From Crossaster papposus (lineage: Eukaryota > Echinodermata > Asteroidea > Velatida > Solasteridae), in the NCBI GenBank assembly GCA_037893245.1, contig JBAIAA010000020.1:1054001-1118000 (forward strand): DNA of 64,000 nucleotides. The letters run 5' to 3'. Below are positions 47,437 through 60,100 of this stretch, piece by piece. Each line of letters opens with the position of its first letter. The first letter of the stretch is position 1. Below the pieces are notes generated by a model that did not search any database, was not told the origin of the DNA, and worked only from the letters and a program-made list of their open reading frames with translations. The position numbers and the translations under genes were made by a program.

Positions 47437-50400
47437 CTCGCGTAGAAATTCTCCTTACAATTAGGGTGGTGCACCCTATAGGGTGCACCTGCCTAATTCA
47501 AGTCCCATTGAAAACGGTGTAAAATCAACAATGTTCACGACCAAGTTTCTTGCACACCGACATCACTGGGGTTTCTCAAACAACAATCAGATTATTGTCT
47601 TGGTCTTTATCTTTCCATTTCTTTTCAATTTTTAGTAGGTTAGCCAATTACATTTTTTAATATTCACACCAAAAGAAACTCACCTCCCGAAAAGTGATAC
47701 TTCCCGAGCCTGCAAGCAGCCATTTTACAAATGGCATCCCTCCACGTTCTAGGGCAATTAGGACCCATTTTTCAACCGTAATTTTGTCAAGTCTGCCCTC
47801 AGATTGAAGCTCAAAAACCAGGGAGTTGATCCTATGCTATATTTACACAATCCCACCATTTCTTTCGCCAAACGGCATCCGTTTTCAAAAGAAATTGTGG
47901 GGACAAATTTCATGCAAATGAGCTCGCGTAGAAATTCTCCTTACAATTAGGGTGGTGCACCCTATAGGGTGCACCTGCCTAATTCAAGTCCCATTGAAAA
48001 CGGTGTAAAATCAACAATGTTCACGACCAAGTTTCTTGCACACGGACATCACTGGGGTTTCTCAAACAACAATCAGATTATTGTCTTGGTCTTTATCTTT
48101 CCATTTCTTTTCAATTTTTAGTAGGTTAGCCAATTTCATTTTTTAATATTCACACCAAAAGAAACTCACCTCCCGAAAAGTGATACTTCCCGAGCCTGCA
48201 AGCAGCCATTTTACAAATGGCATCCCTCCACGTTCTAGGGCAATTAGGACCCATTTTTCAACCGTAATTTTGTCAAGTCTGCCCTCAGATTGAAGCTCAA
48301 AAACCAGGGAGTTGATCCTATGCTATATTTACACAATCCCACCATTTCTTTCACCAAACGGCATCCGTTTTCAAAAGAAATTGTGGGGGCAAATTTCATG
48401 CAAATGAGCTCGCGTAGAAATTCTCCTTACAATTAGGGTGGTGCACCCTATAGGGTGCACCTGCCTAATTCAAGTCCCATTGAAAACGGTGTAAAATCAA
48501 CAATGTTCACGACCAAGTTTCTTGCACACGGACATCACTGGGGTTTCTCAAACAACAATCAGATTATTGTCTTGGTCTTTATCTTTCCATTTCTTTTCAA
48601 TTTTTAGTAGGTTAGCCAATTACATTTTTTTTATATTCACACCAAAAGAAACTCACCTCCCGAAAAGTGATACTTCCCGAGCCTGCAAGCAGCCATTTTA
48701 CAAATGGCATCCCTCCACGTTCTAGGGCAATTAGGACCCATTTTTCAACCGTAATTTTGTCAAGTCTGCCCTCAGATTGAAGCTCAAAAACCAGGGAGTT
48801 GATCCTATGCTATATTTACACAATCCCACCATTTCTTTCACCAAACGGCATCCGTTTTCAAAAGAAATTGTGGGGGCAAATTTCATGCAAATGAGCTCGC
48901 GTAGAAATTCTCCTTACAATTAGGGTGGTGCACCCTATAGGGTGCACCTGCCTAATTCAAGTCCCATTGAAAACGGTGTAAAATCAACAATGTTCACGAC
49001 CAAGTTTCTTGCACACGGACATCACTGGGGTTTCTCAAACAACAATCAGATTATTGTCTTGGTCTTTATCTTTCCATTTCTTTTCAATTTTTAGTAGGTT
49101 AGCCAATTACATTTTTTTATATTCACACCAAAAGAAACTCACCTCCCGAAAAGTGATACTTCCCGAGCCTGCAAGCAGCCATTTTACAAATGGCATCCCT
49201 CCACGTTCTAGGGCAATTAGGACCCATTTTTCAACCGTAATTTTGTCAAGTCTGCCCTCAGATTGAAGCTCAAAAACCAGGGAGTTGATCCTATGCTATA
49301 TTTACACAATCCCACCATTTCTTTCACCAAACGGCATCCGTTTTCAAAAGAAATTGTGGGGGCACATTTCATGCAAATGAGCTCGCGTAGAAATTCTCCT
49401 TACAATTAGGGTGGTGCACCCTATAGGGTGCACCTGCCTAATTCAAGTCCCATTGAAAACGGTGAAAAATCAACAATGTTCACGACCAAGTTTCTTGCAC
49501 ACCGACATCACTGGGGTTTCTCAAACAACAATCAGATTATTGTCTTGGTCTTTATCTTTCCATTTCTTTTCAATTTTTAGTAGGTTAGCCAATTACATTT
49601 TTTTATATTCACACCAAAAGAAACTCACCTCCCGAAAAGTGATACTTCCCGAGCCTGCAAGCAGCCATTTTACAAATGGCATCCCTCCACGTTCTAGGGC
49701 AATTAGGACCCATTTTTCAACCGTAATTTTGTCAAGTCTGCCCTCAGATTGAAGCTCGAAAACCAGGGAGTTGATCCTATGCTATATTTACACAATCCCA
49801 CCATTTCTTTCACCAAACGGCATCCGTTTTCAAAAGAAATTGTGGGGGGCACATTTCATGCAAATGAGCTCGCGTAGAAATTCTCCTTACAATTAGGGTG
49901 GTGCACCCTATAGGGTGCACCTGCCTAATTCAAGTCCCATTGAAAACGGTGTAAAATCAACAATGTTCACGACCAAGTTTCTTGCACACCGACATCACTG
50001 GGGTTTCTCAAACAACAATCAGATTATTGTCTTGGTCTTTATCTTTCCATTTCTTTTCAATTTTTAGTAGGTTAGCCAATTACATTTTTTAATATTCACA
50101 CCAAAAGAAACTCACCTCCCGAAAAGTGATACTTCCCGAGCCTGCAAGCAGCCATTTTACAAATGGCATCCCTCCACGTTCTAGGGCAATTAGGACCCAT
50201 TTTTCAACCGTAATTTTGTCAAGTCTGCCCTCAGATTGAAGCTCAAAAACCAGGGAGTTGATCCTATGCTATATTTACACAATCCCACCATTTCTTTCAC
50301 CAAACGGCATCCGTTTTCAAAAGAAATTGTGGGGGCAAATTTCATGCAAATGAGCTCGCGTAGAAATTCTCCTTACAATTAGGGTGGTGCACCCTATAGG

Positions 50401-50841
50401 GTGCACCTGCCTAATTCAAGTCCCATTGAAAACGGTGTAAAATCAACAATGTTCACGACCAAGTTTCTTGCACACGGACATCACTGGGGTTTCTCAAACA
50501 ACAATCAGATTATTGTCTTGGTCTTTATCTTTCCATTTCTTTTCAATTTTTAGTAGGTTAGCCAATTACATTTTTTTATATTCACACCAAAAGAAACTCA
50601 CCTCCCGAAAAGTGATACTTCCCGAGCCTGCAAGCAGCCATTTTACAAATGGCATCCCTCCACGTTCTAGGGCAATTAGGACCCATTTTTCAACCGTAAT
50701 TTTGTCAAGTCTGCCTTCAGATTGAAGCTCGAAAACCAGGGAGTTGATCCTATGCTATATTTACACAATCCCACCATTTCTTTCACCAAACGGCATCCGT
50801 TTTCAAAAGAAATTGTGGGGGGCACATTTCATGCAAATGAG
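47437..50841. repeat. Large HOR cassette, copy 3 (7 monomers, 3405 bp)
   Basis: The order is D'' (47437), J (47923), E (48409), H (48896), M (49382), D' (49869), I-like with G122 (50355). The N-O-H run of copy 1 is absent, and the final monomer looks like an H/I recombinant. Confidence 0.85.
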
Positions 50842-53800
50842 CTCGCGTAGAAATTCTCCTTACAATTAGGGTGGTGCACCCTATAGGGTGCACCTGCCTA
50901 ATTCAAGTCCCATTGAAAACGGTGTAAAATCAACAATGTTCACGACCAAGTTTCTTGCACACCGACATCACTGGGGTTTCTCAAACAACAATCAGATTAT
51001 TGTCTTGGTCTTTATCTTTCCATTTCTTTTCAATTTTTAGTAGGTTAGCCAATTACATTTTTTAATATTCACACCAAAAGAAACTCACCTCCCGAAAAGT
51101 GATACTTCCCGAGCCTGCAAGCAGCCATTTTACAAATGGCATCCCTCCACGTTCTAGGGCAATTAGGACCCATTTTTCAACCGTAATTTTGTCAAGTCTG
51201 CCCTCAGATTGAAGCTCAAAAACCAGGGAGTTGATCCTATGCTATATTTACACAATCCCACCATTTCTTTCGCCAAACGGCATCCGTTTTCAAAAGAAAT
51301 TGTGGGGACAAATTTCATGCAAATGAGCTCGCGTAGAAATTCTCCTTACAATTAGGGTGGTGCACCCTATAGGGTGCACCTGCCTAATTCAAGTCCCATT
51401 GAAAACGGTGTAAAATCAACAATGTTCACGACCAAGTTTCTTGCACACGGACATCACTGGGGTTTCTCAAACAACAATCAGATTATTGTCTTGGTCTTTA
51501 TCTTTCCATTTCTTTTCAATTTTTAGTAGGTTAGCCAATTACATTTTTTAATATTCACACCAAAAGAAACTCACCTCCCGAAAAGTGATACTTCCCGAGC
51601 CTGCAAGCAGCCATTTTACAAATGGCATCCCTCCACGTTCTAGGGCAATTAGGACCCATTTTTCAACCGTAATTTTGTCAAGTCTGCCCTCAGATTGAAG
51701 CTCAAAAACCAGGGAGTTGATCCTATGCTATATTTACACAATCCCACCATTTCTTTCACCAAACGGCATCCGTTTTCAAAAGAAATTGTGGGGGCAAATT
51801 TCATGCAAATGAGCTCGCGTAGAAATTCTCCTTACAATTAGGGTGGTGCACCCTATAGGGTGCACCTGCCTAATTCAAGTCCCATTGAAAACGGTGTAAA
51901 ATCAACAATGTTCACGACCAAGTTTCTTGCACACGGACATCACTGGGGTTTCTCAAACAACAATCAGATTATTGTCTTGGTCTTTATCTTTCCATTTCTT
52001 TTCAATTTTTAGTAGGTTAGCCAATTACATTTTTTTTATATTCACACCAAAAGAAACTCACCTCCCGAAAAGTGATACTTCCCGAGCCTGCAAGCAGCCA
52101 TTTTACAAATGGCATCCCTCCACGTTCTAGGGCAATTAGGACCCATTTTTCAACCGTAATTTTGTCAAGTCTGCCCTCAGATTGAAGCTCAAAAACCAGG
52201 GAGTTGATCCTATGCTATATTTACACAATCCCACCATTTCTTTCACCAAACGGCATCCGTTTTCAAAAGAAATTGTGGGGGCAAATTTCATGCAAATGAG
52301 CTCGCGTAGAAATTCTCCTTACAATTAGGGTGGTGCACCCTATAGGGTGCACCTGCCTAATTCAAGTCCCATTGAAAACGGTGTAAAATCAACAATGTTC
52401 ACGACCAAGTTTCTTGCACACGGACATCACTGGGGTTTCTCAAACAACAATCAGATTATTGTCTTGGTCTTTATCTTTCCATTTCTTTTCAATTTTTAGT
52501 AGGTTAGCCAATTACATTTTTTTATATTCACACCAAAAGAAACTCACCTCCCGAAAAGTGATACTTCCCGAGCCTGCAAGCAGCCATTTTACAAATGGCA
52601 TCCCTCCACGTTCTAGGGCAATTAGGACCCATTTTTCAACCGTAATTTTGTCAAGTCTGCCCTCAGATTGAAGCTCAAAAACCAGGGAGTTGATCCTATG
52701 CTATATTTACACAATCCCACCATTTCTTTCACCAAACGGCATCCGTTTTCAAAAGAAATTGTGGGGGCACATTTCATGCAAATGAGCTCGCGTAGAAATT
52801 CTCCTTACAATTAGGGTGGTGCACCCTATAGGGTGCACCTGCCTAATTCAAGTCCCATTGAAAACGGTGAAAAATCAACAATGTTCACGACCAAGTTTCT
52901 TGCACACCGACATCACTGGGGTTTCTCAAACAACAATCAGATTATTGTCTTGGTCTTTATCTTTCCATTTCTTTTCAATTTTTAGTAGGTTAGCCAATTA
53001 CATTTTTTTATATTCACACCAAAAGAAACTCACCTCCCGAAAAGTGATACTTCCCGAGCCTGCAAGCAGCCATTTTACAAATGGCATCCCTCCACGTTCT
53101 AGGGCAATTAGGACCCATTTTTCAACCGTAATTTTGTCAAGTCTGCCCTCAGATTGAAGCTCGAAAACCAGGGAGTTGATCCTATGCTATATTTACACAA
53201 TCCCACCATTTCTTTCACCAAACGGCATCCGTTTTCAAAAGAAATTGTGGGGGGCACATTTCATGCAAATGAGCTCGCGTAGAAATTCTCCTTACAATTA
53301 GGGTGGTGCACCCTATAGGGTGCACCTGCCTAATTCAAGTCCCATTGAAAACGGTGTAAAATCAACAATGTTCACGACCAAGTTTCTTGCACACCGACAT
53401 CACTGGGGTTTCTCAAACAACAATCAGATTATTGTCTTGGTCTTTATCTTTCCATTTCTTTTCAATTTTTAGTAGGTTAGCCAATTACATTTTTTAATAT
53501 TCACACCAAAAGAAACTCACCTCCCGAAAAGTGATACTTCCCGAGCCTGCAAGCAGCCATTTTACAAATGGCATCCCTCCACGTTCTAGGGCAATTAGGA
53601 CCCATTTTTCAACCGTAATTTTGTCAAGTCTGCCCTCAGATTGAAGCTCAAAAACCAGGGAGTTGATCCTATGCTATATTTACACAATCCCACCATTTCT
53701 TTCACCAAACGGCATCCGTTTTCAAAAGAAATTGTGGGGGCAAATTTCATGCAAATGAGCTCGCGTAGAAATTCTCCTTACAATTAGGGTGGTGCACCCT

Positions 53801-54731
53801 ATAGGGTGCACCTGCCTAATTCAAGTCCCATTGAAAACGGTGTAAAATCAACAATGTTCACGACCAAGTTTCTTGCACACGGACATCACTGGGGTTTCTC
53901 AAACAACAATCAGATTATTGTCTTGGTCTTTATCTTTCCATTTCTTTTCAATTTTTAGTAGGTTAGCCAATTACATTTTTTTATATTCACACCAAAAGAA
54001 ACTCACCTCCCGAAAAGTGATACTTCCCGAGCCTGCAAGCAGCCATTTTACAAATGGCATCCCTCCACGTTCTAGGGCAATTAGGACCCATTTTTCAACC
54101 GTAATTTTGTCAAGTCTGCCCTCAGATTGAAGCTCAAAAACCAGGGAGTTGATCCTATGCTATATTTACACAATCTCACCATTTCTTTCACCAAACGGCA
54201 TCCGTTTTCAAAAGAAATTGTAGGGGCACATTTCATGCAAATGAGCTCGCGTAGAAATTCTCCTTACAATTAGGGTGGTGCACCCTATAGGGTGCACCTG
54301 CCTAATTCAAGTCCCATTGAAAACGGTGTAAAATCAAAAATGTTCACGACCAAGTTTCTTGCACACCGACATCACTGGGGTTTCTCAAACAACAATCAGA
54401 TTATTGTCTTGGTCTTTATCTTTCCATTTCTTTTCAATTTTTAGTAGGTTAGCCAATTACATTTTTTTATATTCACACCAAAAGAAACTCACCTCCCGAA
54501 AAGTGATTCTTCCCGAGCCTGCAAGCAGCCATTTTACAAATGGCATCCCTCCACGTTCTAGGGCAATTAGGACCCATTTTTCAACCGTAATTTTGTCAAG
54601 TCTGCCCTCAGATTGAAGCTCAAAAACCAGGGAGTTGATCCTATGCTATATTTACACAATCCCACCATTTCTTTCACCAAACGGCATCCGTTTTCAAAAG
54701 AAATTGTGGGGGCACATTTCATGCAAATGAG
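50842..54731. repeat. Large HOR cassette, copy 4 (8 monomers, 3890 bp)
   Basis: The order is D'' (50842), J (51328), E (51814), H (52301), M (52787), D' (53274), N (53760), O (54246). It matches the first eight monomers of copy 1. The O monomer has C470 in place of A470, and the cassette then runs into the island of older-type monomers. Confidence 0.85.
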
Positions 54732-57141
54732 CTCGCGTAGAAATTCTCCTTACAATTAGGGTGGTGCACCCTATAGGGTGCACCTGCCTAATTCAAGTCC
54801 CATTGAAAACGGTGTAAAATCAACAATGTTCACGACCAAGTTTCTTGCACACCGACATCACTGGGGTTTCTCAAACAACAATCAGATTATTGTCTTGGTC
54901 TTTATCTTTCCATTTCTTTTCAATTTTTAGTAGGTTAGCCAATTACATTTTGTTATATTCACACCAAAAGAAACTTACCTCCCGAAAAGTGATACTTCCC
55001 GAGCCTGCAAGCAGCCATTTTACAAATGGCATCCCTCCACGTTCTAGGGCAATTAGGACCCATTTTTCAACCGTAATTTTGTCAAGTCTGCCCTCAGATT
55101 GAAGCTCAAAAACCAGGGAGTTGATCCTATGCTATATTTACACAATCTCACCATTTCTTTCACCAAACGGCATCCGTTTTCAAAAGAAATTGTGGGGGCA
55201 CATTTCATGCAAATGAGCTCGCGTAGAAATTCTCCTTACAATTAGGGTGGTGCACCCTATAGGGTGCACCTGCCTAATTCAAGTCCCATTGAAAACGGTG
55301 TAAAATCAAAAATGTTCACGACCAAGTTTCTTGCACACCGACATCACTGGGGTTTCTCAAACAACAATCAGATTATTGTCTTGGTCTTTATCTTTCCATT
55401 TCTTTTCAATTTTTAGTAGGTTAGCCAATTACATTTTTTTATATTCACACCAAAAGAAACTCACCTCCCGAAAAGTGATTCTTCCCGAGCCTGCAAGCAG
55501 CCATTTTACAAATGGCATCCCTCCACGTTCTAGGGCAATTAGGACCCATTTTTCAACCGTAATTTTGTCAAGTCTGCCCTCAGATTGAAGCTCAAAAACC
55601 AGGGAGTTGATCCTATGCTATATTTACACAATCCCACCATTTCTTTCACCAAACGGCATCCGTTTTCAAAAGAAATTGTGGGGGCACATTTCATGCAAAT
55701 GAGCTCGCGTAGAAATTCTCCTTACAATTAGGGTGGTGCACCCTATAGGGTGCACCTGCCTAATTCAAGTCCCATTGAAAACGGTGTAAAATCAACAATG
55801 TTCACGACCAAGTTTCTTGCACACCGACATCACTGGGGTTTCTCAAACAACAATCAGATTATTGTCTTGGTCTTTATCTTTCCATTTCTTTTTAATTTTT
55901 AGTAGGTTAGCCAATTACATTTTTTTATATTCACACCAAAAGAAACTCACCTCCCGAAAAGTGATACTTCCCGAGCCTGCAAGCAGCCATTTTACAAATG
56001 GCATCCCTCCACGTTCTAGGGCAATTAGGACCCATTTTTCAACCGTAATTTTGTCAAGTCTGCCCTCAGATTGAAGCTCAAAAACCAGGGAGCTGATCCT
56101 ATGCTATATTTACACAATCCCACCATTTCTTTCACCAAACGGCATCCGTTTTCAAAAGAAATTGTGGGGGCAAATTTCATGCAAATGAGCTCGCGTAGAA
56201 ATTCTCCTTACAATTAGGGTGGTGCACCCTATAGGGTGCACCTGCCTAATTCAAGTCCCATTGAAAACGGTGTAAAATCAAAAATGTTCACAACCAAGTT
56301 TCTTGCACACCGACATCACTGGGGTTTCTCAAACAACAATCAGATTATTGTCTTGGTCTTTATCTTTCCATTTCTTTTCAATTTTTAGTAGGTTAGCCAA
56401 TTACATTTTTTTATATTCACACCAAAAGAAACTCACCTCCCGAAAAGTGATTCTTCCCGAGCCTGCAAGCAGCCATTTTACAAATGGCATCCATCCACGT
56501 TCTAGGGCAATTAGGACCCATTTTTCAACCGTAATTTTGTCAAGTCTGCCCTCAGATTGAAGCTCAAAAACCAGGGAGTTGATTCTATGCTATATTTACA
56601 CAATCCCACCATTTCTTTCACCAAACGGCATCCGTTTTCAAAAGAAATTGTGGGGGCACATTTCATGCAAATGAGCTCGCGTAGAAATTCTCCTTACAAT
56701 TAGGGTGGTGCACCCTATAGGGTGCACCTGCCTAATTCAAGTCCCATTGAAAACAGTGTAAAATCAACAATGTTCACGACCAAGTTTCTTGCACACCGAC
56801 ATCACTGGGGCTTCTCAAACAACAATCAGATTATTGTCTTGGTCTTTATCTTTCCATTTCTTTTCAATTTTTAGTAGGTTAGCCAATTACATTATTTTAT
56901 ATTCACACCAAAAGAAACTCACCTCCCGAAAAGTGATACTTCCCGAGCCTGCAAGCAGCCATTTTACAAATGGCATCCCTCCACGTTCTAGGGCAATTAG
57001 GACCCATTTTTTCAACCGTAATTTTGTCAAGTCTGCCCTCAGATTGAAGCTCAAAAACCAGGGAGTTGATCCCACCATTTCTTTCACCAAACGGCATCCG
57101 TTTTCAAAAGAAATTGTGGGGGCAAATTTCATGCAAATGAG
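54732..57141. repeat. Island of left-domain-like monomers
   Basis: The monomers are 54732 (G in the T tract, T417, and AAACTTACC), 55218 (O-like, C470), 55704 (private TTCTTTTTAATT and GAGCTGATCC), 56190 (type A, with GATTCTATG) and 56676 (B-type deletion monomer). The A followed by Bd pair is the signature of the first 18.7 kb and is not otherwise seen after 18745. Confidence 0.82.
56676..57141. repeat. 466-bp deletion monomer in the right part of the array
   Basis: This is the only 21-bp deletion monomer outside the left domain. It has the B-like A80 and C93 sites, an extra T in the run at about 57007-57012, private changes GGGGCTTCTC and CATTATTTTATA, and A470. The extra base joins two minus-strand frames into an 81-codon ATG frame at 56887-57132. 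Confidence 0.92.
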
Positions 57142-60100
57142 CTCGCGTAGAAATTCTCCTTACAATTAGGGTGGTGCACCCTATAGGGTGCACCTGCCTA
57201 ATTCAAGTCCCATTGAAAACGGTGTAAAATCAACAATGTTCACGACCAAGTTTCTTGCACACGGACATCACTGGGGTTTCTCAAACAACAATCAGATTAT
57301 TGTCTTGGTCTTTATCTTTCCATTTCTTTTCAATTTTTAGTAGGTTAGCCAATTACATTTTTTTATATTCACACCAAAAGAAACTCACCTCCCGAAAAGT
57401 GATACTTCCCGAGCCTGCAAGCAGCCATTTTACAAATGGCATCCCTCCACGTTCTAGGGCAATTAGGACCCATTTTTCAACCGTAATTTTGTCAAGTCTG
57501 CCCTCAGATTGAAGCTCAAAAACCAGGGAGTTGATCCTATGCTATATTTACACAATCCCACCATTTCTTTCACCAAACGGCATCCGTTTTCAAAAGAAAT
57601 TGTGGGGGCACATTTCATGCAAATGAGCTCGCGTAGAAATTCTCCTTACAATTAGGGTGGTGCACCCTATAGGGTGCACCTGCCTAATTCAAGTCCCATT
57701 GAAAACGGTGTAAAATCAACAATGTTCACGACCAAGTTTCTTGCACACCGACATCACTGGGGTTTCTCAAACAACAATCAGATTATTGTCTTGGTCTTTA
57801 TCTTTCCATTTCTTTTCAATTTTTAGTAGGTTAGCCAATTACATTTTTTTATATTCACACCAAAAGAAACTCACCTCCCGAAAAGTGATACTTCCCGAGC
57901 CTGCAAGCAGCCATTTTACAAATGGCATCCCTCCACGTTCTAGGGCAATTAGGACCCATTTTTCAACCGTAATTTTGTCAAGTCTGCCTTCAGATTGAAG
58001 CTCGAAAACCAGGGAGTTGATCCTATGCTATATTTACACAATCCCACCATTTCTTTCACCAAACGGCATCCGTTTTCAAAAGAAATTGTGGGGGGCACAT
58101 TTCATGCAAATGAGCTCGCGTAGAAATTCTCCTTACAATTAGGGTGGTGCACCCTATAGGGTGCACCTGCCTAATTCAAGTCCCATTGAAAACGGTGTAA
58201 AATCAACAATGTTCACGACCAAGTTTCTTGCACACCGACATCACTGGGGTTTCTCAAACAACAATCAGATTATTGTCTTGGTCTTTATCTTTCCATTTCT
58301 TTTCAATTTTTAGTAGGTTAGCCAATTACATTTTTTAATATTCACACCAAAAGAAACTCACCTCCCGAAAAGTGATACTTCCCGAGCCTGCAAGCAGCCA
58401 TTTTACAAATGGCATCCCTCCACGTTCTAGGGCAATTAGGACCCATTTTTCAACCGTAATTTTGTCAAGTCTGCCCTCAGATTGAAGCTCAAAAACCAGG
58501 GAGTTGATCCTATGCTATATTTACACAATCCCACCATTTCTTTCACCAAACGGCATCCGTTTTCAAAAGAAATTGTGGGGGCAAATTTCATGCAAATGAG
58601 CTCGCGTAGAAATTCTCCTTACAATTAGGGTGGTGCACCCTATAGGGTGCACCTGCCTAATTCAAGTCCCATTGAAAACGGTGTAAAATCAACAATGTTC
58701 ACGACCAAGTTTCTTGCACACGGACATCACTGGGGTTTCTCAAACAACAATCAGATTATTGTCTTGGTCTTTATCTTTCCATTTCTTTTCAATTTTTAGT
58801 AGGTTAGCCAATTACATTTTTTTATATTCACACCAAAAGAAACTCACCTCCCGAAAAGTGATACTTCCCGAGCCTGCAAGCAGCCATTTTACAAATGGCA
58901 TCCCTCCACGTTCTAGGGCAATTAGGACCCATTTTTCAACCGTAATTTTGTCAAGTCTGCCCTCAGATTGAAGCTCAAAAACCAGGGAGTTGATCCTATG
59001 CTATATTTACACAATCCCACCATTTCTTTCACCAAACGGCATCCGTTTTCAAAAGAAATTGTGGGGGCACATTTCATGCAAATGAGCTCGCGTAGAAATT
59101 CTCCTTACAATTAGGGTGGTGCACCCTATAGGGTGCACCTGCCTAATTCAAGTCCCATTGAAAACGGTGTAAAATCAACAATGTTCACGACCAAGTTTCT
59201 TGCACACCGACATCACTGGGGTTTCTCAAACAACAATCAGATTATTGTCTTGGTCTTTATCTTTCCATTTCTTTTCAATTTTTAGTAGGTTAGCCAATTA
59301 CATTTTTTTATATTCACACCAAAAGAAACTCACCTCCCGAAAAGTGATACTTCCCGAGCCTGCAAGCAGCCATTTTACAAATGGCATCCCTCCACGTTCT
59401 AGGGCAATTAGGACCCATTTTTCAACCGTAATTTTGTCAAGTCTGCCTTCAGATTGAAGCTCGAAAACCAGGGAGTTGATCCTATGCTATATTTACACAA
59501 TCCCACCATTTCTTTCACCAAACGGCATCCGTTTTCAAAAGAAATTGTGGGGGGCACATTTCATGCAAATGAGCTCGCGTAGAAATTCTCCTTACAATTA
59601 GGGTGGTGCACCCTATAGGGTGCACCTGCCTAATTCAAGTCCCATTGAAAACGGTGTAAAATCAACAATGTTCACGACCAAGTTTCTTGCACACCGACAT
59701 CACTGGGGTTTCTCAAACAACAATCAGATTATTGTCTTGGTCTTTATCTTTCCATTTCTTTTCAATTTTTAGTAGGTTAGCCAATTACATTTTTTAATAT
59801 TCACACCAAAAGAAACTCACCTCCCGAAAAGTGATACTTCCCGAGCCTGCAAGCAGCCATTTTACAAATGGCATCCCTCCACGTTCTAGGGCAATTAGGA
59901 CCCATTTTTCAACCGTAATTTTGTCAAGTCTGCCCTCAGATTGAAGCTCAAAAACCAGGGAGTTGATCCTATGCTATATTTACACAATCCCACCATTTCT
60001 TTCACCAAACGGCATCCGTTTTCAAAAGAAATTGTGGGGGCAAATTTCATGCAAATGAGCTCGCGTAGAAATTCTCCTTACAATTAGGGTGGTGCACCCT

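Noticed and set aside
56789..57169. 126-codon plus-strand frame
   Set aside because: It is produced by one inserted T and the 21-bp deletion in a single divergent monomer. It is an accident of frame.
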